Source of the DNA: Actinophytocola gossypii
GTDB taxonomy: Bacteria > Actinomycetota > Actinomycetes > Mycobacteriales > Pseudonocardiaceae
Direction: 5' to 3'
Assembly (NCBI RefSeq): GCF_025165815.1
Contig: NZ_JAFFZE010000028.1
Location: forward strand, 1-64,000
DNA: 64,000 nt
Shown here: positions 57,487 through 64,000 of the stretch, piece by piece
Position numbering within the stretch: position 1 is the first letter of the stretch
Layout of the letters: every line of letters begins with the position of its first letter
Notes under the pieces: model-generated
Told to the model about the DNA's origin: nothing
Database searches by the model: none
What the model saw: only the letters and a program-made list of their open reading frames with translations
Made by a program: the position numbers and the translations under genes

Positions 57487-58800
57487 ATGAGTGCTGGAGC
57501 AAGGGTGCGCACCGTTGCCCTCCTTGCCGTCGCGGCGGTCGCCCTCGCCGGGTGCGGTGGCGACGACGGCGGTGACGGTGGCGGCGGTGGAGGCGGCGGT
57601 GGTGCGGCGCCCGCTCTGGAGGGTCGCGGTCCGATCACGTTCGCGACCGGCAAGGACACCTCGGGCAACATGCAGAAGCTCGTCGACGAGTGGAACGCCG
57701 ACCACCCGGACGAGAAGGTGACGATCACCGAGCTGCCGGAGTCCGCCGACGACCAGCGCAACCAGATGATCCAGAACGCGCAGGTCGAGTCCGACGCCTA
57801 CACCGTGCTCAACCTCGACGTCATCTGGACCGCCGAGTTCGCGGCGAACCGGTGGATCGTCGAGCTGCCCCAGGAGGAGTTCGAGCTCGACCAGTTCCTC
57901 GAGCCGGCCGTCGAGACCGGGATGTACCGCGACCGGATGTACGCCATGCCGGTGTACTCCGACGGCGGCCTGCTGTACTACCGCCAGGACCTGCTGGAGA
58001 AGGCGGGCGTCGAGCCCCCGGAGACCTGGGCCGACATGCTCGCCGCGTGCGAGGCGGTGCAGAAGCTCCCCGAGGGCAAGAACATGGGCTGCTACTCGGG
58101 CCAGTTCGACAAGTACGAAGGCCTCACGGTCAACTTCTCCGAGGCCGTGCAGTCCGCGGGCGGGCACGTCGTCGACGAGAGCGGCAAGCCGACGGTCGAC
58201 TCCCAGGAGGCCAAGGACGGCCTGAACTTCCTGGTCGACGCGCACAAGAACGGCCAGATCCCGCAGGCCGCCATCACCTACAAGGAGGAGGAGAGCCGCC
58301 GCGCGTTCCAGGACGGCCAGCTGGTCTTCCTCCGCAACTGGCCGTACGTGTACGCGCTGGCCGGCGCCACCGACGGCTCCTCCAAGGTGGCCGGCAAGTT
58401 CGGCGTGGCCCCGCTGCCCGGCAAGGACGGCCCCGGCGTGTCCACCCTGGGCGGGCACAACTTCGCGATCTCCTCGTTCGCGCCGAACAAGGCCACCGCG
58501 CTGGACTTCATCAAGTTCTTCGCCTCCGAGGAGGCCCAGCGCTCCAACCTGCTCGCCACCTCGCAGGCGCCGACGCGCCAGGCCCTGTACGAGGAGCAGG
58601 AGCTGGTCGACCAGTTCCCGTACCTGCCGACGCTGCTCGCGTCGATCGAGAACGCCGAGCCGCGGCCGAGGGTCGTGCGCTACGGCGACGTGACGGCCGC
58701 CATCCAGGAGGCCGCGTACGGCGCCATCACCGGTGAGACGACCACCGACGACGCGCTCGCGACCCTGCAGACCGAGCTCGAAGAGCTGACGGCGGAGTAA
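57487..58800 (+). CDS. Sugar ABC transporter substrate-binding lipoprotein
   Basis: This is a 437-residue protein. The signal ends in LAGC (Cys 23), followed by a poly-glycine linker. The mature part has NLDVIWTAEFAANRWIVEL and MPVYSDGGLLYYRQDLLEKAG, as in family 1 sugar binders, and it resembles LpqY-type proteins. It captures a sugar, possibly trehalose or another glucoside, outside the membrane. AGGAG precedes ATG 57487. Two permease genes follow; no ATPase gene is in the window. Confidence 0.9.
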   Translation: MSAGARVRTVALLAVAAVALAGCGGDDGGDGGGGGGGGGAAPALEGRGPITFATGKDTSGNMQKLVDEWNADHPDEKVTITELPESADDQRNQMIQNAQVESDAYTVLNLDVIWTAEFAANRWIVELPQEEFELDQFLEPAVETGMYRDRMYAMPVYSDGGLLYYRQDLLEKAGVEPPETWADMLAACEAVQKLPEGKNMGCYSGQFDKYEGLTVNFSEAVQSAGGHVVDESGKPTVDSQEAKDGLNFLVDAHKNGQIPQAAITYKEEESRRAFQDGQLVFLRNWPYVYALAGATDGSSKVAGKFGVAPLPGKDGPGVSTLGGHNFAISSFAPNKATALDFIKFFASEEAQRSNLLATSQAPTRQALYEEQELVDQFPYLPTLLASIENAEPRPRVVRYGDVTAAIQEAAYGAITGETTTDDALATLQTELEELTAE

Positions 58801-58867
58801 GGGGCGAGCACGACCGGGCCGGGCGCGTGCGTCCGGCCTGGTCCGCCCCTGGGACAACGGAGTTCTC

Positions 58868-59848
58868 GTGACCGCGCCCACACTTCCGCCCGCAGTCGGC
58901 GGCAACGCGACCAGCAGTCCGCAGCGGCACGGCAGGCTCGCCGCCGCGCTGCTCTCGCCCACGTTCATCGTGCTGGCCCTGATCATCCTGTACCCGCTGA
59001 TCTCCGCGCTGCGCGAGTCGATGTACCGAAGAGAGGACGGACTCGACGAGAGCGGCTTCGTCGTCGAGGGTGACCGCTTCGTCGGCATCGACAACTACAC
59101 GGAGATGTTCACCGGCGACGCCGCCGGCCGGTTCTGGAACGCCTTCTTCAACACCACCTTCTTCACCGTGGTCGGTGTCGGCATCGCCACGGTGATCGGC
59201 ATCGCGATGGCGCTGGTGATGCACCACGCCCTGCGCGGCCGCGGCTTCGTCCGGGCCAGCATCCTGGTGCCCTGGGCGGTGCCGACCGCGATGTCCGCCA
59301 TCCTCTGGCAGTGGATCTTCCAGGCGGACGGGATCGCCAACGAGATCCTCAACACCCAGATCCTGTGGACCACCGAGGGCTTCCAGGCGAAGCTCGCGGT
59401 GCTGATCGCCGACACCTGGAAGACCGCGCCGTTCGTCGGCCTGCTGGTGCTCGCCGGCCTGCAGGTCATCCCGAACGACGTCTACGAGGCGGCCAAGGTC
59501 GACGGCGCCACCGGCTGGCGCCAGTTCTGGCGCATCACGCTGCCGCTGGTGCGGCCAGCGCTGCTGGTGGCGGTGCTGTTCCGGGTGATGGACGTGCTGC
59601 GGATCTTCGACCTGCCCTACGTGCTGATCGGATCGCGCAAGGAGTCGGTGGAGACGCTGTCCATGCTGGCCTTCGAGGAGGCGAACCAGGTCAGATACGG
59701 GCCAGCCGCCGCCTACGCGACGGTGTTGTTCCTCTACGTAGCGATCATCGCGTACACGTTCGTCAAGCTGCTCGGCGCGGACCTGATCGGTGAGGCGAGG
59801 GTGCGGAGCAAGGAGACGAAGCGCCGGAAGGAGGCGGTGCCGGCATGA
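58868..59848 (+). CDS. Sugar ABC transporter permease (MalF/SugA-like)
   Basis: This is a 326-residue membrane protein with six hydrophobic segments. The cytoplasmic EAA loop reads YEAAKVDGATGWRQFWRITLPLV (near residue 211-233), which docks the ATPase. It forms the channel with the next gene product. A GTG start at 58868 is used, 67 bp after the binding-protein gene. Confidence 0.93.
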   Translation: MTAPTLPPAVGGNATSSPQRHGRLAAALLSPTFIVLALIILYPLISALRESMYRREDGLDESGFVVEGDRFVGIDNYTEMFTGDAAGRFWNAFFNTTFFTVVGVGIATVIGIAMALVMHHALRGRGFVRASILVPWAVPTAMSAILWQWIFQADGIANEILNTQILWTTEGFQAKLAVLIADTWKTAPFVGLLVLAGLQVIPNDVYEAAKVDGATGWRQFWRITLPLVRPALLVAVLFRVMDVLRIFDLPYVLIGSRKESVETLSMLAFEEANQVRYGPAAAYATVLFLYVAIIAYTFVKLLGADLIGEARVRSKETKRRKEAVPA

Positions 59849-60684
59849 GCAGGACGGGAACCCCGCGCGGGCGGCGGTGGCTGCTGCAGCTCGGCATCGT
59901 GATCATCGTCGTCTACTGCCTGGCGCCGTTCTACTGGATGGTCGTCTCGGCGTTCCGCAGGCCCAACGAGCAGGGCGAGAACAGCTGGCTGCCCAGCACG
60001 TGGTCGCTGGAGAACTTCGAGGCCGTGTTCGGGCCGGACGTCGGGTTCGGGCGGTCGCTGCTGAACAGCCTCGTCGTGGCCGGCACCACCACCGTGCTGA
60101 CGCTGATCGTCGGCACGTTCGCCGCGTACACGCTGGCCAGGTTGAACTTCCGGTTCAAGAACGCGGCGGCCGGGATCATCATCGCCACCTCGATGTTCCC
60201 CGGCATCTCGCTGATCGTGCCGCTGCTGAAGCTGTTCACCGAGATCGGCTGGATCAACACCTACCAGGCGATGGTCCTGCCCAGCCTCTCGTTCGCGCTG
60301 CCGCTGGCGGTGTGGACGCTCGCCACCTTCTTCCGGCAGATGCCCAAGGAGCTGGAGGAGGCCGCGATGGTGGACGGGCTGACCAGGGGCCAGGCCTTCC
60401 GGCGGGTGATCCTGCCGCTGGCCGCGCCGGGCATGTTCACCACCGCGATCATCACGTTCATCGCGGCGTGGAACGAGTTCATCATCGCCCTGTCCATGGT
60501 GAACGACGAGAAGATGCAGACCGCCACCGTGGCGATCTCCCGGTTCACCGGCATCACCGGCTTCGACAGCCCGTTCGGCACGAAGATGGCCGCCGGGGTG
60601 ATCGTGACCGTGCCGCTGGTGATCGTGGTGCTGATCTTCCAGCGCCGGATCATCGCCGGGCTCACCGCGGGCGGGGTCAAGTAG
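59845..60684 (+). CDS. Sugar ABC transporter permease (MalG/SugB-like)
   Basis: This is a 279-residue membrane protein. The EAA loop is EEAAMVDGLTRGQAFRRVILP (near 172-192). Six membrane segments are evident. The ATG overlaps the stop of the first permease gene. It ends with GGVK at a TAG that shares a base with the hydrolase start. Confidence 0.93.
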   Translation: MSRTGTPRGRRWLLQLGIVIIVVYCLAPFYWMVVSAFRRPNEQGENSWLPSTWSLENFEAVFGPDVGFGRSLLNSLVVAGTTTVLTLIVGTFAAYTLARLNFRFKNAAAGIIIATSMFPGISLIVPLLKLFTEIGWINTYQAMVLPSLSFALPLAVWTLATFFRQMPKELEEAAMVDGLTRGQAFRRVILPLAAPGMFTTAIITFIAAWNEFIIALSMVNDEKMQTATVAISRFTGITGFDSPFGTKMAAGVIVTVPLVIVVLIFQRRIIAGLTAGGVK

Positions 60685-63257
60685 TGCGCCGGGCCGCTGT
60701 GCTGGTTGCTGTGCTCGTGGCGGTGCTCGCCGCCGCCACGAGCACGCTCACCGCGCCGGTGGTCGCCGAGCCGGCCGGGCCGGACCGGGTACGGGCGGCG
60801 GAGCTGTCGGAGACCAGCCGGCTGGGTGACCGGCGAGCGCTGGTCACCGGCGAGCGCACGATCGCCATGGGCGACGCGAACGGGCTCTACCCGGCCACCG
60901 GCTGGCACGTCCGCGGCGAGATGGGCGGGCTGTGGACGCCGCCGGTGAAGCTGCTCGACGGGATCTGGTTCGCCGTCGACGGCCGGTGGCTCGGCGCCGA
61001 CCGCCCGGCCGACCGGTACACCGCCGGCTGGGGCTACCACCGGTTCGACTACGGCGAGGCCGGCGGCGTGCGGGTCGACCGGGTCGACTTCGCCCCGGAC
61101 GACGCGCGGGCCACGGTCATCGGCCTGACCCTGCGCGCGGACACCCGCCGCACCGTCCGGCTGGCCATGGACGCGCACTCCGAGCTGATGCCGGCCTACC
61201 CGTGGGGGTGGACCACGCCCGGCGCCGCCGAGGTCAACCTGCCGGACACCGGTTCCTACGCCGACGGCCGGCTCACGTTCCGCGAGCGCGGCACCTCGCC
61301 CGGAACCGGCGCGCACGACTACGCCGCGGTGGTCGGCTCCTCCGCGCGCCCGGTCGGGCACGCGCTCGGCGACGACCACCGGGGACCGCAGGACCCGGCC
61401 GTGGTCTGCCCGGCCGACGGCGACGCCCCGCCGCGCTGCGACGACTCGGTGTTCGGCCGCGGCACCGGCGGCCGGCTGGACTTCGCGATCCCGGTGCGCC
61501 CGGGGCGGGCCACCACCGTGTGGTTCACCGTCGCCGGCTCCGACCAGGGGCTTGCCGAGGCACGCGCGGAGTACGCCAGGGCGTCCCGGCACCCCGCCGA
61601 GGCGCTGGCCGCCAAGGTCGCCGACCGGCTCCGGGTCGCGCGCAACACCGTCGTCGACCTGCCGGGCGACCGGCTGCTCCAGCGCAGTGTCGCGTGGAGC
61701 AAGCAGAACCTCGCCGACTCGGTGCAGCGCGCGCACGACCTGGAGCTGCGCGACACCGACGAGGGCGGCGCCTATCCGCCGGCCGCCGGCACGCTGGAGT
61801 CGGCGACCTGGTTCGGCGCCGGGTTCCCCGACTACCCGTGGCTGTTCGGCACGGACGGGGAGTACACCGCGTTCGCCGCCGTGGCGGCCGGCCAGTTCGA
61901 GCCGATCAAGGCGCACCTGCGGGCGCTGCGCGACGTGTCCGAGGTCGTCAACGACGGCAGCGGCAAGGTGGTGCACGAAGTGGTGTCCACAGGTGACGTC
62001 TACTTCGGAGCGAACGACGACCAGGGCAACACCGACGAGACGGTGAAGTTCCCGAGCGCTGTCGCCCTGGTGTGGCGGTGGACCGGCGACGACCGCTTCC
62101 GCGACGACCTGTACGACTTCGCGGTCCGGAACCTGCGCTACGTCGACGAGCACCTCGACGCCGACGGCGACGGCTGGCCGGAGGGGCTCGGCAACGTCGA
62201 GCGGCCGGGCATGGGCGAGGAGAAGCTGGACAGCGCCGCGTACTTCGTGCGCGGCCTGCTCGACCTCGCGGACCTGGCCGCCAGCAAGGGCGACACCGCC
62301 ACGGCGAACTGGGCGTCCGACCGCGCCGCCGGTCTGTTGGCGCGGTTCGAGGACACCTGGTGGGCCGGTGGCGACGCGGACGCCTACGCGGAGTCCATCG
62401 ACGACCCGGAAGACCCGGCCAACGACAACCGCCCGGTGTTCCAGCGGCACTGGACCGGTGTGGCGCCGATGGAGATCGAGCTGCCCGACGGCGCCCCGCT
62501 GGCCTCGACCGCGCACGGCGCGACGGCGTTGGCGCGGCGGGAGCAGGACTGCTACACGGGCGAGTTCGGCCTGTACCACACCGGCTCGGGCCCGACCTCC
62601 GCGCCGGAGGGCAACCCGGGCCCGTCGTGCGACACCGTGGTGTCGACCGTGCCCGGCGAGCGCTCGACGTACTCGCTGAACACCGCGGTGATGGCCGTGG
62701 CCGAGGGCAACTTCGGCCGCCTGGCGCAGCAGCGGCACTACACCAGGGGCAACGCCCGGATCCAGCTCGACCCGTCGGTGTGGGAGACCCCGGGCGCGAT
62801 GCCCGAGGTGGCGCCGTCGCCGGACTTCGTGGCGAACATCGACCGGCCGTTCCACGACCGCTCGATGTCGTTGCAGGCGTGGGGCGCGTACGGCGTGCTG
62901 TGGCCGGTGGTGCACCAGCACCTCGGCGTCGCGCCCGACCTCGGCAACGGGCGGCTGTCGGTGGTCCCGCACCTGGCGGAGGACCGGGAGCGGATCGCCG
63001 GCCGGCACATCCGCGTCGGCCGGGGCACCGTCGACGTGTCGGTCCGCCGCACCGGTGCCGGCCTCGCGGTGTCCACCGACCTGCACCGCGTGCGGGCCGA
63101 CCTCACCGTCGGCGCCGTCCTTCCCGCCGGGACCCGGCCGGCCGAGGTGAGGTACAACGGTCGAGTGATCGCCTACCGGACGGTCGGGACGACCCGCGGG
63201 GTCGAGGTCCGGGCCGACGTGCGCGGCGACGGGACCTTGGAGGTGACGTTCGATTAG
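60684..63257 (+). CDS. Secreted glycoside hydrolase, (alpha/alpha)6-barrel, glucosidase/debranching-like
   Basis: This is an 857-residue protein. A signal peptide (VLVAVLVAVLAAATSTLTA) and a beta-sandwich N-terminal half precede a helical barrel with WFGAGFPDYPWLFGTDGEYTAF (near 376-397), FGANDDQGNTDETVKFPSA and DGDGWPEG. These resemble amylo-alpha-1,6-glucosidase/GH63-like enzymes with acidic catalysts. It probably frees sugar units for the adjacent importer. GTG 60684 overlaps the permease stop by one base. Confidence 0.8.
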   Translation: MRRAAVLVAVLVAVLAAATSTLTAPVVAEPAGPDRVRAAELSETSRLGDRRALVTGERTIAMGDANGLYPATGWHVRGEMGGLWTPPVKLLDGIWFAVDGRWLGADRPADRYTAGWGYHRFDYGEAGGVRVDRVDFAPDDARATVIGLTLRADTRRTVRLAMDAHSELMPAYPWGWTTPGAAEVNLPDTGSYADGRLTFRERGTSPGTGAHDYAAVVGSSARPVGHALGDDHRGPQDPAVVCPADGDAPPRCDDSVFGRGTGGRLDFAIPVRPGRATTVWFTVAGSDQGLAEARAEYARASRHPAEALAAKVADRLRVARNTVVDLPGDRLLQRSVAWSKQNLADSVQRAHDLELRDTDEGGAYPPAAGTLESATWFGAGFPDYPWLFGTDGEYTAFAAVAAGQFEPIKAHLRALRDVSEVVNDGSGKVVHEVVSTGDVYFGANDDQGNTDETVKFPSAVALVWRWTGDDRFRDDLYDFAVRNLRYVDEHLDADGDGWPEGLGNVERPGMGEEKLDSAAYFVRGLLDLADLAASKGDTATANWASDRAAGLLARFEDTWWAGGDADAYAESIDDPEDPANDNRPVFQRHWTGVAPMEIELPDGAPLASTAHGATALARREQDCYTGEFGLYHTGSGPTSAPEGNPGPSCDTVVSTVPGERSTYSLNTAVMAVAEGNFGRLAQQRHYTRGNARIQLDPSVWETPGAMPEVAPSPDFVANIDRPFHDRSMSLQAWGAYGVLWPVVHQHLGVAPDLGNGRLSVVPHLAEDRERIAGRHIRVGRGTVDVSVRRTGAGLAVSTDLHRVRADLTVGAVLPAGTRPAEVRYNGRVIAYRTVGTTRGVEVRADVRGDGTLEVTFD

Positions 63258-64000
63258 GCGGAGCGCGGTTCTCGTGTTCGCCGGTGTGCTGCTGGCCGGC
63301 TGTTCCTCGTCGTCGGACTGGGGCAGGCAGGTGTTCGCGGGCGCCGGACCCGACGTGGCGTCCCTGAAGGTGACCGGCACCGAACCGGTGCGGTCCGAGG
63401 GGCCGAGCAGGTTGTCCCCGGACGGCACGCGGGTGCTCCGGATGACCGAGCCCTGCGTCACCGCTGTCGACGGCACCGGTGAGCGGTGTGTGGAGCGGGA
63501 CGGTGTCTCGGTGGACCTGCCGAGGGCGTGGTGGTCGCCGGACAGCACGAAGATCGTGTTCACCAACGACTACTGGCGCAGGTTCGACGAGCCGGACGTC
63601 TGGGTGTTCGACGTGGTCGGCGGGGAGCTGACCAACCTGACCGACGACGGGGTGGACGACTACAAGATCGGCGACCCGGACCGGGCCGCGCGGATCGACC
63701 TGCTGCCGTCGTGGTCCCCGGACGGCTCGGCGGTGCGCTTCGCCCGGGGCGTTCCGGAGCGTGAGTCGGTGGAGCTGGTGTCGGTCGGCGCGGACGGCGG
63801 TGAGGTGTCCACGGTCCGCGAGATCGACTGCGGCCCGCATGACCTCGTCGCGCTCGCGTGGTCCGCGGACCGGGTGGCGTGGACGTGCGGGATGGACGAA
63901 CCCGAGGTGTGGCTCGCCGGCCTGGACGGCGGCGATCCCGAGCGGGTGCTGCCCGGCGCCGAGGACGAGGACCGGATGTCCCTGTCGTTCTCGCCGGACG
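63253..64000 (+). CDS. Lipoprotein with TolB-like beta-propeller, N-terminal part
   Basis: The gene runs off the window. The only start that yields a complete lipoprotein signal is ATT at 63253, giving RRSAVLVFAGVLLAGC with the lipidated Cys near residue 17. GGAGG at 63239-63243 is 9 bases upstream, and ATT overlaps the hydrolase TAG (ATTAG). GTG 63274 would remove the positive n-region. Blade motifs WSPDSTKIVF, SWSPDGSAVRF and LSFSPD indicate a WD40/TolB-like propeller. Confidence 0.78.
   Translation, partial: MRRSAVLVFAGVLLAGCSSSSDWGRQVFAGAGPDVASLKVTGTEPVRSEGPSRLSPDGTRVLRMTEPCVTAVDGTGERCVERDGVSVDLPRAWWSPDSTKIVFTNDYWRRFDEPDVWVFDVVGGELTNLTDDGVDDYKIGDPDRAARIDLLPSWSPDGSAVRFARGVPERESVELVSVGADGGEVSTVREIDCGPHDLVALAWSADRVAWTCGMDEPEVWLAGLDGGDPERVLPGAEDEDRMSLSFSPD

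Noticed and set aside
60261..63566. 1101-codon minus-strand open frame opposite the permease and glycoside hydrolase
   Set aside because: It is a shadow of high-GC coding sequence. The plus-strand genes have clear signals, motifs and overlaps; the antisense product has none.

Overview
The window is high-GC DNA with short intergenic gaps, many GTG starts and many 4-base stop/start overlaps. It comes from an actinobacterium. An aromatic-carotenoid (isorenieratene-type) cluster, a WhiB protein, the orn to tRNA-His arrangement and an actinomycete integrative element suggest the Pseudonocardiales, but the order is an inference and no species is claimed.

Layout. (1) About 1-13.3 kb is a carotenoid and stress locus. 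It holds crtY, crtU, crtI, crtB, a methyltransferase and a Rieske oxygenase. Around them lie a MerR/cobalamin-binding regulator (LitR/CarH type), a STAS anti-sigma antagonist, two DUF1990-like proteins and several small DUF proteins (SRPBCC, DUF4383, DUF2231, DUF2945, DUF3140). No GGPP synthase is in the window. Four promoters here fit GNNT-N15-GGGTAC (sigma-B/F type). Three intergenic regions carry tandem 11-bp repeats that fit a LitR operator. (2) 13.3-21.2 kb holds msrA, a decayed quinone-oxidoreductase gene with its TetR regulator and operator, a HelR-type RNA polymerase helicase, a lipoprotein, tRNA-Lys and an L,D-transpeptidase. (3) 21236-40382 is a 19.1-kb integrative and conjugative element (AICE, pSAM2/pMEA class) inserted in the 3' half of tRNA-His. 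It is bounded by a 46-bp perfect direct repeat. It carries integrase, excisionase, prim-pol plus RepA-like helicase, a TraB/FtsK translocase, a DUF2637 spread-type protein, GntR and WhiB regulators, and accessory genes (2H phosphoesterase, DNA methyltransferase, DUF4417, exported HNH nuclease). Candidate arm sites, operators, a clt-like octamer cluster and iteron-like repeats can be seen. (4) 40.4-64 kb is chromosomal: orn, a glutamate-cysteine ligase family gene, a ferredoxin-reductase-like flavoenzyme, a TPR membrane protein, lactate-monooxygenase-like oxidase, a family A DNA polymerase, an acyl-CoA synthetase, a subtilisin, an acyl-CoA dehydrogenase/SDR/phosphotransferase/phosphatase operon, and a sugar ABC importer with an exported glycoside hydrolase and a beta-propeller lipoprotein.

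How the parts work together. CrtI and CrtB make lycopene, CrtY cyclises it and CrtU aromatises the rings; the Rieske enzyme is a candidate ring hydroxylase. The LitR-like protein, the 11-bp repeats and the sigma-B-type promoters suggest control by light or stress. In the element, a GntR repressor sits divergent to a long transfer operon with two operators around the operon promoter. The operon ends at the translocase and a repeat-rich non-coding region that probably serves as the transfer locus. Replication and int/xis genes occupy the right end.
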